Program-made: the position numbers and the translations under genes | Part shown: positions 1 through 8,640 of the stretch, piece after piece | Layout of the letters: each line of letters opens with the position of its first letter | Position numbering within the stretch: position 1 is the first letter of the stretch | The notes under the pieces: model-generated | Told to the model about the DNA's origin: nothing | Databases searched by the model: none | What the model saw: only the letters and a program-made list of their open reading frames with translations | DNA from: Pseudomonas sp. C1C7 | GTDB lineage: Bacteria; Pseudomonadota; Gammaproteobacteria; Pseudomonadales; Pseudomonadaceae | Direction: 5' to 3' | NCBI RefSeq assembly: GCF_013359595.1 | Contig: NZ_JABFMP010000013.1 | Coordinates: 1 to 64,000 of the forward strand | Length of the DNA: 64,000 nucleotides

Positions 1-116
1 TGGCGTCCCTGATCGAAGCCAAGTACTGGCCGCCGGTGGGACGTGTCGACAACGTTTTCGGTGATCGCAACCTGATCTGCGCTTGCCCCTCCATCGAGGA
101 GTACCAGGAAGCCTGA
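1..116 (+). CDS. gcvP: Glycine dehydrogenase (P-protein), 3' end only
   Basis: Only the last 38 codons are in the window, reading from base 3 to the TGA at 114-116. The tail carries the motif [17 protein letters not shown], typical of the extreme C terminus of PLP-dependent glycine decarboxylase, the P-protein of the glycine cleavage system. It lies upstream of glyA on the same strand, the usual order of the second gcv cluster in Pseudomonas, so it probably supplies methylene-tetrahydrofolate chemistry shared with GlyA. The 5' end is outside the window, so length and start cannot be judged. Confidence 0.85.
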   Translation, partial: ASLIEAKYWPPVGRVDNVFGDRNLICACPSIEEYQEA

Positions 117-140
117 AACACCCACCCAACCCCCGTCCCC

Positions 141-232
141 CTGTAGGAGCGAGGCTTGCCCGCGAAAGCCGTTACGCGATCCACCCGATGAACCGAGTCA
201 TCGTTTTTCGCGAGCAAGCATCGCTCCTACAG
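141..232. repeat. REPIN-like pair of REP palindromes
   Basis: One REP unit, CTGTAGGAGCGAGGCTTGCC at 141-160 continuing CGCGAA, is followed by an inverted copy at about 205-232 (TCGCGAGCAAGCATCGCTCC then TACAG). The two-unit inverted layout is that of P. fluorescens REPINs. It fills the gcvP-glyA gap and could stabilise or partly terminate the gcvP transcript. Confidence 0.85.
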
Positions 233-257
233 GGGACCACAATCAGAGGACCGCACC

Positions 258-1526
<1,269 letters not shown>

Positions 1527-1574
1527 TTTGCTGCACGAGATTGTGTGGCAATCAATCAAACCAAAACCCAATCC

Positions 1575-1621
1575 CTGTAGCAGCTGGCGCAGCCGAACGC
1601 AGGCTTCGCCAGCTGCTACAG
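1575..1621. repeat. Inverted repeat with REP-like ends
   Basis: CTGTAGCAGCTGGCG at 1575-1589 pairs with CGCCAGCTGCTACAG ending at 1621. This REP-family palindrome sits 49 bases after glyA. The hairpin could act as a transcript end for glyA, but no T tract follows. Confidence 0.7.
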
Positions 1622-1728
1622 GTCCTGCGGCGGTTTGGAAGATCGGCATTAGCCACAGGTTTTGTGCGTTGGAGCAGATTTCGGTCCATGATGTGCGCAC
1701 TCGCGTTCATGCATGGAGACCCGGCCCG

Positions 1729-2496
1729 ATGTCATTTGCAGTCCGATCCTGCAGCCTGTCGCTGCTGCTCACCCTCGCCGGATTCGCCGGGGCCGAAGAC
1801 AGGCCCGAGCACATGGTGTACCTGCGCACCCTCGACCCCAGCATCGAGCAGGACATCCGCTACGCCACCGCGCACAACTTCACCGCTCACCCGCTCGACG
1901 GTTATGACGCCCCGGAATGCCTGTTGTCGGTGGAAGCGGCCAAGGCGCTCTCCCGCGTTCAATCGGCACTCAAGGCGCAAGGCTACGGCCTGAAAGTCTT
2001 CGACTGCTATCGCCCGACCCGGGCCGTAGCGGACATGGGCCGATTCGCCACAGAACCTGGCGACCCACGCAAAGCCGAGTTTTACCCGCAAGTCGCCAAG
2101 CAGGATTTCTGGCGCCTGGGCTACGTGGCGCGGGTCTCCAATCATTCCAAAGGCAGCACCGTCGACCTGACCCTGACCGGCCCCGGCGCCCTGCCCGCCG
2201 ACACCTGGTCGCCGGCCGCCAAACCCGTCGACTGCACCGCACCCTACGCCGAACGCTGGCACGACGGCGCCGTCGACATGGGCACCGGCTTCGATTGCTT
2301 CGACGAGCGCGCGCACACCGACACCACCCTGATCAACACCAGCGCCCGGGAAAACCGCCAGCGCCTGACCAAGGCCATGGAAAAGGAAGGCTTCATCGGC
2401 TACTCCGCCGAGTGGTGGCATTTCACCTATACACGGGACGCTTCGTTGAAGACCGTGATGGACTTTCCCATCACGCCGATTGAAGCCAAGCCATGA
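1729..2496 (+). CDS. D-Ala-D-Ala dipeptidase, VanX/DdpX type (peptidase M15D), exported
   Basis: The 255-residue product begins with a Sec-type signal peptide ending near GFAGA (residues 18-22), so it should act in the periplasm. It carries the zinc site and catalytic pattern of VanX-type dipeptidases: H139 and D146 in SNHSKGSTVD, then E228 and H231 in EWWHF. The expected reaction is hydrolysis of D-Ala-D-Ala or related D-dipeptides from peptidoglycan turnover. The ATG at 1729 follows GGAGAC with 8-base spacing; upstream in-frame ATGs would only add a non-signal leader. Its stop overlaps the next start (ATGA), implying translational coupling with the transpeptidase-like gene. Glycopeptide resistance is not implied, because no vanHA partners are seen. 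Confidence 0.85.
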   Translation: MSFAVRSCSLSLLLTLAGFAGAEDRPEHMVYLRTLDPSIEQDIRYATAHNFTAHPLDGYDAPECLLSVEAAKALSRVQSALKAQGYGLKVFDCYRPTRAVADMGRFATEPGDPRKAEFYPQVAKQDFWRLGYVARVSNHSKGSTVDLTLTGPGALPADTWSPAAKPVDCTAPYAERWHDGAVDMGTGFDCFDERAHTDTTLINTSARENRQRLTKAMEKEGFIGYSAEWWHFTYTRDASLKTVMDFPITPIEAKP

Positions 2497-3209
2497 CGCG
2501 CCTGATCAAGGCCTGCGCCCTGTTGCTGTTGCCCGGTCTCGCGATGGCCGGGGGTCTCGATGACAGCCAGCAACTGATCGTGGTCATCAGCCAGGACTGG
2601 GATGCGATCCAGGCCACTGCCCAGCGTTACGAACGCCATGGCGAAATCTTTGAAAAATTCGAAGGCCCGTTTCCGGCAGTGCTCGGCAAAAACGGCCTGG
2701 GCTGGGGCAAGGGAATCGAGCCCATCGACAACGCCCAGGGCCCAATCAAGCAGGAAGGCGACGGCAAGGCTCCTGCCGGCATGTTCAAACTGGCAACGGC
2801 GTTTGGCTATGCGCCTTCCGCTGAAACCCGCCTGCCTTACCTGGAGCTGACAACAAACATCGAATGCGTGGATGACAGCCAGTCAGGTCGCTACAACCAA
2901 CTGGTCGACGGCACGGCAGTCACCAAAGACTGGAACAGCTCCGAACGCATGCGGCGCAACGATGACCTGTACCGCCAGGGCATTTTCATCGAACACAACA
3001 CCCCGGCCGCAGCGAACGCCGGTTCCTGCATCTTCTTCCACATCTGGCGAGCCCCCGCGACACCCACCCGGGGCTGCACCGCCATGGCCCCGACGGATAT
3101 CCAGCGACTGTTCAGCTGGCTCGATCCGCACCGTTCTCCTTTGCTGGTGCAACTGCCGGAATCGGAATACGAACGGCTGCGTGAACGCTGGAAACTTCCC
3201 GCGCGTTGA
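2493..3209 (+). CDS. L,D-transpeptidase (YkuD-like) family periplasmic protein
   Basis: The 238-residue product has a signal peptide (about residues 1-19, ending AMA) and a diverged YkuD-type catalytic region: GDGKAPAGMFKL at 89-100, then H183 in FFHIW and the presumed nucleophile C195 in RGCTAM. In this family the cysteine makes or remodels L,D cross-links or attaches proteins to peptidoglycan. The start overlaps the VanX-like gene by 4 bases, so the two are probably co-translated and may both handle stem-peptide D-amino acids. The 3' end overlaps the converging membrane-protein gene by 98 bases. The exact activity (transpeptidase or carboxypeptidase) cannot be read from sequence. Confidence 0.8.
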   Translation: MTRLIKACALLLLPGLAMAGGLDDSQQLIVVISQDWDAIQATAQRYERHGEIFEKFEGPFPAVLGKNGLGWGKGIEPIDNAQGPIKQEGDGKAPAGMFKLATAFGYAPSAETRLPYLELTTNIECVDDSQSGRYNQLVDGTAVTKDWNSSERMRRNDDLYRQGIFIEHNTPAAANAGSCIFFHIWRAPATPTRGCTAMAPTDIQRLFSWLDPHRSPLLVQLPESEYERLRERWKLPAR

Positions 3210-4239
3210 TCAGCCTTCGCGCCGCCGAGCGGCCTGGCACGCGCCATTTGCTCTGACGCAACCTGTGCCAGCTATCGATGAAGGGCGTCATGATGAGGCT
3301 CCAGATCGTCAGGTAACGCTGATCACCCGCCTCCCCGGTGCCGAACCGTATCGCCTCGGGCTTCGATTGCGTGACGTAGAGCGTGCCGAACATCCAGTCC
3401 CAGAGTGACAGGTTGACCGCGAAATTCTTGTTGTGATGCCTGCGTGCATCGCTGTGATGAATCTGATGCTGCGCGGGGCTGTTGATCACATGTTCGATTG
3501 CGGGTCCAAAGGACAGCCAGACATGGCTGTGCCGCAGGTTGGCCGCCAGGGCATTGAAGATGAACACGATGTAGGTCACCCCGAACAACGTGTAGCGGCT
3601 GATCTCGCCGCCACAGGCGTACCAGAAGATACCGGCGAAGGCGCCGATGAAAACGATGTCCATCAGCCGCTCGACGATTTTCTCCACGAAATGCACGCGG
3701 CTGGCCGTGACCGGAACCATGACCGGCGCCGAATGGTGAACCTTGTGGAACGCCCACAGGTAGCGCGAATGGTAAGCGCGATGGGCCCAGTACTGCGCGA
3801 AGTCCTGCACCACAAACACCCCCAGGCCATAGAGCAGCGTCAGCGCCAGATGCTCTTCGACCTGCACCCGCGCGCCCCAGAGCTGGGTGAAGAAGTGCAC
3901 GTAATCCCGGGAGCGCAGCACATAGGGATCCACCAGCCCCACGATCGGCACCACCAGCATGACCTTGAGAATCGCGCGCACGAAGTAGTAGCGGCAATCG
4001 AGCAGCGCCGAAGGATGGAAATGCACCCGGCTGCCGCCCAGGAACGCCCAGAACGTCGGCGCATCACAGAGCCCGCGGGCCTTTCGATAGCGATACAGGC
4101 CATAGGCGACGGTGTAGGAGGTAAACAGAAAGGCCACGCACAGACGGCCATTGAGGTCGAACAGGCTGAGGAACTGCTCGCTGACAGGCGCGATGATCCA
4201 TCTGAACAGGTGCTGGTAGAGCGTTGTGAACACGTCCAT
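3112..4239 (-). CDS. Sterol desaturase / fatty acid hydroxylase family membrane protein
   Basis: The 375-residue integral membrane protein has several hydrophobic spans and the histidine clusters that bind a di-iron centre: HRAYHSRYLWAFHKVHH and HQIHH, plus HFVEK and HSHVW. Members hydroxylate or desaturate lipids at the membrane; the substrate is unknown here. I chose the ATG at 4239 (MDVFTT). A further in-frame ATG at 4356 would make the N terminus run through a REP element at 4357-4380, which is unlikely. The C-terminal about 33 codons are antisense to the end of the L,D-transpeptidase-like gene, an unusually large tail-to-tail overlap. No partner gene is adjacent on its strand. Confidence 0.85.
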   Translation of the reverse strand: MDVFTTLYQHLFRWIIAPVSEQFLSLFDLNGRLCVAFLFTSYTVAYGLYRYRKARGLCDAPTFWAFLGGSRVHFHPSALLDCRYYFVRAILKVMLVVPIVGLVDPYVLRSRDYVHFFTQLWGARVQVEEHLALTLLYGLGVFVVQDFAQYWAHRAYHSRYLWAFHKVHHSAPVMVPVTASRVHFVEKIVERLMDIVFIGAFAGIFWYACGGEISRYTLFGVTYIVFIFNALAANLRHSHVWLSFGPAIEHVINSPAQHQIHHSDARRHHNKNFAVNLSLWDWMFGTLYVTQSKPEAIRFGTGEAGDQRYLTIWSLIMTPFIDSWHRLRQSKWRVPGRSAARRLINAREVSSVHAAVRIPIPAVAPAKENGADRAS

Positions 4240-4355
4240 TACGTGGTTACCGAAATGCGGGACTACGGGGTAACGAAATGCGGAAACGAACACGCTCGCG
4301 ACAAACGCGGGGGATGGCGCGGGAATCCGGATTCCCGTGTCATCGTTCGCGTCCA

Positions 4356-4451
4356 TCGCGAGCGTGCTCGCTCCTACAAGGGTATCACCGAGTGTAGCCG
4401 TTATTGCGGATGTTTCTTGTTCACCCGACGCAGGAGCAAGGCTTGCCCTAA
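4356..4451. repeat. REP element with a degenerate partner
   Basis: CGCGAGCGTGCTCGCTCCTA at 4358-4377 is a REP unit in reverse orientation. A weaker, degenerate half (CAGGAGCAAGGCTTGCCCTA) lies at 4431-4450. It occupies the gap between two minus-strand genes. Confidence 0.6.
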
Positions 4452-4508
4452 TACCTGTCAGTTAAGCCGCCGCAAAACATGTAGCAGCTCTGCCTTTACT
4501 GACTGGCA

Positions 4509-5354
4509 TTAGGGCGAGGTATTCATGGTGTTGTACAACTGCGGCCGGCGGTCACGGTGCAAGTCATTGCGCTGGCTGATGCGCTTGTTGCGCGCCTCGG
4601 CAAGGTTCAGGCTGGCCAGCAGCAACTGCTCGCCACCCTGCTCCGCCGGCCCGGCCACTGGATAGCCGTCAGTATCGACGATCACCGAACCCTGCACCCA
4701 ACTCACGCCGCGCTCGTGACCGTGGCGGTCGCAGGCGGCGATGAACATGCGGTTCACCGAGGCGTTGGCCTGGACCCGCAGGACCTCCGCCGGGCGTTCG
4801 GTCAGTGGCCGTGGGCCGTCGGGCCAGTTGACCGGCGCGCAGAGCAGGTTTGCACCGGCCAGCGCCGGCAAGCGCACCCACTCCGGGAACTCCAGGTCGT
4901 AGCAGATCAGCACGCCGATGCGCCCGTGGACGGTGTCGATGACCGGCGGCGCCGCATCGCCGGCAGTGAAGATGTCCTTCTCGGCATCCCACAGATGGGC
5001 CTTGCGGTACACCGCGCGCAGGCCCTGGGCATCGATCAGCGCAGCGCTGTTGGCCAACTCGCCGCCGGGCAGGCGTTCACAGAAACCGCCCACCACCACA
5101 AGGTTCAGCTCCCGGGCCAGCGCCTGCCACAGTTGCAGGGTCGGCCCGTCGCGGGTTTCCGCCAGGGCCAGGGCTTCGTCGCGGTCTTCGAATACGTAAC
5201 CGCTCTGCACCAGCTCCGGCAGCACCACCACCTGGGCGCCCTGCAAGGCTGCCGAGCGGATGGCCCGCTCGGTCAGGCTGCGGTTGTAAGCGAGGTCGCC
5301 GACTTTCGGTGCCAGTTGGCAGCAGGCGACCACGGTGTTTTTTGCAGCGTTCAA
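4509..5354 (-). CDS. Carbon-nitrogen hydrolase (nitrilase superfamily)
   Basis: The 281-residue product shows the nitrilase-superfamily triad: E47 in LPELVQSG, K118 in YRKAHLWD and C151 in LICYDLEFPE. Members hydrolyse amides, N-carbamoyl compounds or nitriles, usually in the cytoplasm. The reading starts best at a TTG (5354-5352) overlapping the permease stop by two bases (TTGA), which points to translational coupling; a GTG seven codons in is the alternative. Its position behind an NCS1 permease with a divergent LysR regulator suggests it acts on the imported nitrogenous compound. The substrate cannot be named from sequence; an aliphatic amidase or N-carbamoyl hydrolase role is inference. 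Confidence 0.85.
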   Translation of the reverse strand: MNAAKNTVVACCQLAPKVGDLAYNRSLTERAIRSAALQGAQVVVLPELVQSGYVFEDRDEALALAETRDGPTLQLWQALARELNLVVVGGFCERLPGGELANSAALIDAQGLRAVYRKAHLWDAEKDIFTAGDAAPPVIDTVHGRIGVLICYDLEFPEWVRLPALAGANLLCAPVNWPDGPRPLTERPAEVLRVQANASVNRMFIAACDRHGHERGVSWVQGSVIVDTDGYPVAGPAEQGGEQLLLASLNLAEARNKRISQRNDLHRDRRPQLYNTMNTSP

Positions 5355-6850
5355 CGCACCGCCTCCGCAGATGAATGGGTCATGGCGACAATGTCCTTTT
5401 CGGTGATCGTCTCGATGACCCGGCGCTCGGCGTCCAGGTCCAGCGAGCGGCTGAGGATGTAATAGGTCAGGCCCGATACCACCAGCCCCACCAGCCAGGC
5501 GATGTCGACGCCTTCGAGCACCCGCGCCAGCGGGCCGACGAAGACTTCTTTGCCGGCGGCGGCATCGAAGATGTAGAAGAACGGCACCATGGCGGCAAAG
5601 CCGATCAGGTACGAGACGATGCCGCGAAATTGCCAGGCGCCGTAGATGCCCTTCGGCGTGAAGAAATGCGGGATCGCGTAGCGCCCTTTGCGCACGAAGA
5701 AGTAGTCCACCAGGTTGACTGCGGTCCATGGCACCAGGAAGTACAGCAGCAGGACCAGGAAGGTGTTCAGCAGCGCAATCCCGTCACCCTTGATCGACAG
5801 CACGCAGGTCAACAGGATGAGGCTGATGGCGCTGATCGACAGGACCCGGGCGCGGGGTGTCGGGTTGATCTTCTTGACCGAGTCGACGCCGGTCAGCAAT
5901 GTCAGCATGGCGCTGTAGGTGTTGAGTGCGATGATCGGCAGGAAGCCTGCCACCGAGACGATCACCAGCAGGCTGCCCAGCCCCGGCATCATCGAGGAAC
6001 CGACCTGGTTCAACGCCACCAGCGCATCCGCCGCTTTCAGCTCCTGAGCCAGCCAGGCACCCAGGCCAATCATCCAGCTGCCGGACAGCGAAGCGCCGAT
6101 GAACACCGCCGCGATCAGTTTCGGCCGGCTGGTGTTTTTCGGCAGGTAGCGCGAGTAGTCGGACACATAGGGCGCATAGGAAATGTTGTAGCTGGCACCG
6201 ATGGCGAACAGCGTGGCGAAGGCGATCCAGTTGAAGCCCAGCTCGGTCGCCGGGGCGACGCCTTCGGTGCCCGCGCCGAACATCAGGGCGATGGTCACCA
6301 GCGCATACAGCGGAAGAGTCGCCAGCAAGGCCCATTTGAAGGCCTTGTGCATCAGGTCGTGGCCGTAGATCGACAACAGCGAGCCGACGGCGACCACAGC
6401 CACGGCAACGATGACCGGATTGAAGCCGAACACGTGCTCCAGCCCGTTCATGATCAGCGAGATGTTGACCACGTTGAAGCCGACGAACACGAACATCGTC
6501 GCCATCAACGCCAGGATCACCCCGCGATAGCCGAACTGGGCACGGGACTGGATCATCTGCGGCAACCCCATCTCCGGTCCTTGTGAGCCATGGAACGCCA
6601 TGAAAATGGTGCCGAACATGATGCCCAGTGCGCCGGCCAGCATGGTCCACAACGCCGACAGGCCGAGGCTCGGGCCGACGAAACCGATGGAGATGGTGAA
6701 GAAGTGGAAATTGCCGAGGAACCAGAACGGCCCTTGGCTACTGAGTTTGGCGTGGCGCTCGTTTTCCGGAATGTAGTCGATCGAGTGGCCTTCGATGGCC
6801 AACCCGCTGCCGGCCTCGGTGGCCTGTGCAGAAAGTGGGGACCCTGACAT
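5351..6850 (-). CDS. NCS1-family cytosine/purine-type permease
   Basis: The 499-residue polytopic inner-membrane protein has about 12 hydrophobic segments and reads as a nucleobase-cation-symport-1 transporter, with features such as PQMIQSRAQFGYRG and SYAPYVSDYSRYLP. The family imports cytosine, allantoin, hydantoins, thiamine or similar compounds with a cation. The ATG at 6850 is preceded by AGGAA. The gene is divergent from the LysR gene across 201 bases and overlaps the C-N hydrolase gene, so transport and hydrolysis look like one pathway. The family assignment is firm but the ligand is open. Confidence 0.88.
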   Translation of the reverse strand: MSGSPLSAQATEAGSGLAIEGHSIDYIPENERHAKLSSQGPFWFLGNFHFFTISIGFVGPSLGLSALWTMLAGALGIMFGTIFMAFHGSQGPEMGLPQMIQSRAQFGYRGVILALMATMFVFVGFNVVNISLIMNGLEHVFGFNPVIVAVAVVAVGSLLSIYGHDLMHKAFKWALLATLPLYALVTIALMFGAGTEGVAPATELGFNWIAFATLFAIGASYNISYAPYVSDYSRYLPKNTSRPKLIAAVFIGASLSGSWMIGLGAWLAQELKAADALVALNQVGSSMMPGLGSLLVIVSVAGFLPIIALNTYSAMLTLLTGVDSVKKINPTPRARVLSISAISLILLTCVLSIKGDGIALLNTFLVLLLYFLVPWTAVNLVDYFFVRKGRYAIPHFFTPKGIYGAWQFRGIVSYLIGFAAMVPFFYIFDAAAGKEVFVGPLARVLEGVDIAWLVGLVVSGLTYYILSRSLDLDAERRVIETITEKDIVAMTHSSAEAVR

Positions 6851-7010
6851 ACGATGGTTCCTATGCAGTTGATGTTGTTTTTGTTGTGGGTGCAGCGGCC
6901 GTTTCGACGTCCAGATCAGGTGAAACTCCAGAAAAAGCTGACGATGACCCTGGTTTGCCTGCAATGTATGGCGTTGGTCAGGGCAATAAAATATCGCAGG
7001 CACACTGTTT

Positions 7011-7030
7011 ACATAGATCAGCGTCTATGT
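7011..7030. promoter_or_regulatory. Perfect inverted repeat, probable LysR operator
   Basis: ACATAGA-TCAGCG-TCTATGT is a perfect palindrome with 7-base arms and a 6-base spacer. It sits 21 bases before the lysR start in the divergent lysR/permease gap, where LysR-type activators bind to autoregulate and to activate the divergent gene. The T-rich/A-rich dyad layout resembles the T-N11-A class without matching it exactly. Confidence 0.6.
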
Positions 7031-7051
7031 GATTGCACATCGGGAGCCCCC

Positions 7052-7954
7052 ATGCTGGGAACTGTAACGGAGCTGGATCTGCGTTTGATCCGGGTGTTTC
7101 TCACCGTCGTCGAGGCCGGCGGGATTTCGGCGGCGCAGACCGCGCTCAACACCACGCAACCGACCATCAGCGCGCAACTGGCGACGCTGGAGGCGCGGGT
7201 GGGTTTTCGCCTGTGCGAACGGGGCCGCGGCGGGTTTTCGGTGACGCACAAGGGCGGGCAGTTCGTCGAGGCGGCGCGGCGTTTGCTGGCGGCGGCCGAG
7301 GGTTTTCGCGTCGAGGTGCAGCACATCAACCGCAAGGTCTCGGGCAACCTCAACATCGGCCTGCTCGGGCAGATCGACCCGGTGGCTAACAAGAAAATCG
7401 GCCAGGCGATCGCCCGCCTCCGGGCCCGGCACGAAGGGCTGTATTTTCACTTCACCGAGCTGTCGTCGTCCTTGCTGGAAGAGAAAATCATCAACAGCCA
7501 TATCGACCTGGCCATCGGTTACTTCTGGCACCGCTTGCCGAATATCGACTACTTCCCGCTGTTCCAGGAAACCCAGATTGCCTACTGCGCGCCGTCGCAT
7601 CCGCTGTTCGGGCAGGTGGGTGAATTGACTCGCGAGGATGTGAGTCATTACGACTGGGTCTGGCCCAGCCATCCGCTGCCGGAAATGCCGGCGCCTACGT
7701 CACTCGAGCGTTTGAGCGTACTGACCGACAGTATGGATGGGGCGGCGTTGCTGATTTTGTCGGGTCAGCACCTGGGGTTTCTGCCGCAGCACTATGCGGC
7801 GCGGCATGAGCAGCTAGGGCAGTTGCATCCGCTTAATCCGCAGTTGTTGCGCTATGAGGTGGGGTTTCATGCGGCGGTGCGGCACTCGGCGCGGCAGCGG
7901 GATTTGGTGAGTGCGTTTCTCAATGAATTGATCGAGATATTCGCAACACCCTAA
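7052..7954 (+). CDS. LysR-family transcriptional regulator
   Basis: The 300-residue product has an N-terminal winged helix-turn-helix (about residues 5-65; TELDLRLIRVFLTVVEAGGI, then TQPTISAQLATLEARVG) and a periplasmic-binding-protein-like effector domain (about 90-295). The ATG at 7052 is preceded by CGGGAG. It is transcribed divergently from the NCS1 permease and C-N hydrolase genes, and a perfect palindrome lies between them, so local control of that pair is the obvious inference. The inducer is presumably the transported substrate. Confidence 0.93.
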   Translation: MLGTVTELDLRLIRVFLTVVEAGGISAAQTALNTTQPTISAQLATLEARVGFRLCERGRGGFSVTHKGGQFVEAARRLLAAAEGFRVEVQHINRKVSGNLNIGLLGQIDPVANKKIGQAIARLRARHEGLYFHFTELSSSLLEEKIINSHIDLAIGYFWHRLPNIDYFPLFQETQIAYCAPSHPLFGQVGELTREDVSHYDWVWPSHPLPEMPAPTSLERLSVLTDSMDGAALLILSGQHLGFLPQHYAARHEQLGQLHPLNPQLLRYEVGFHAAVRHSARQRDLVSAFLNELIEIFATP

Positions 7955-8039
7955 TCTCCCTGCCGAACACAAAACCTGTGGTGAGAACTCTGTGGCGAGC
8001 AGGTTATGGGGTTGTGTGTCAGCAGGTTGATTGGTGTTG

Positions 8040-8573
8040 TCAGAAGCGAATTTCATGGGTGGGAACAACATCAATCCGCGCCACCGAGCTGCTCAGGTCC
8101 GCCCAGTCGCGGTTGTGTTCGGCAATGATGTCTTCGGCCTTCACATTGCCGTTGTCCACGGTGGAATGCCCGTCGGCCGCCAGCACCACGTCGTAACCCA
8201 ATTGATGAGCCTGGCGCAGGGTCGCGTTCACGCAGTAATCGGTCTGCAGGCCGCAGATGATCAGGCGCTCGAAATCCTCTACCGGCAACAGCTGTTGCAG
8301 GTTGGTCTGGTAGAACGAATCGCCGGTGGTCTTGCGCACGCGATGATCCTTGGGCGAGGTTTGCAGCCCTTCGGCCAGTTGCCAGCCCGGGGCGCCGTGC
8401 TTGAGCAGCTCGCCCTCTTCCTCGTGCTGGATCAGCACCACCGGGATCCCGGCGCTGCGTGCCCTGGCGCTCAGGCCGTTGATGGTGTCGATGACCCGTT
8501 TGATCTCATGGCATTCGTACTCACCCGAGCACAAAGCCTGTTGAACATCGATGATCAGCAATGCGGTGGTCAT
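8040..8573 (-). CDS. Isochorismatase-family cysteine hydrolase
   Basis: The 177-residue product has the Asp-Lys-Cys triad of the family: D9 in LLIIDVQ, K81 in VRKTTGDSFY and C114 in TDYCVNATLR. Family members are nicotinamidases, N-carbamoyl amidohydrolases, ureidoacrylate or biuret hydrolases, and isochorismatases. The start ATG has a strong AAGGAAGG site. It faces lysR tail-to-tail and follows ggt on the same strand. With the nearby C-N hydrolase and permease, an amide/ureide role is more likely than siderophore biosynthesis, but that is inference. Confidence 0.88.
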   Translation of the reverse strand: MTTALLIIDVQQALCSGEYECHEIKRVIDTINGLSARARSAGIPVVLIQHEEEGELLKHGAPGWQLAEGLQTSPKDHRVRKTTGDSFYQTNLQQLLPVEDFERLIICGLQTDYCVNATLRQAHQLGYDVVLAADGHSTVDNGNVKAEDIIAEHNRDWADLSSSVARIDVVPTHEIRF

Positions 8574-8600
8574 GGTCCTTCCTTGAGAAGTGAGTGAATC

Positions 8601-8626
8601 AGGGGACGAACATAGGCCCGTCCCCT
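8601..8626 (-). terminator. Hairpin behind ggt, possible terminator
   Basis: AGGGGACG pairs perfectly with CGTCCCCT (8-bp stem, 10-base loop), 14 bases after the ggt stop. No run of T follows on the minus strand, so intrinsic termination is uncertain. Confidence 0.4.
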
Positions 8627-8640
8627 GTTAAACACAACAC

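Noticed and set aside
1729..2496. VanX-like gene as vancomycin resistance
   Set aside because: No vanH or vanA ligase partner is present, the product is exported, and Gram-negative homologues serve D-dipeptide turnover.
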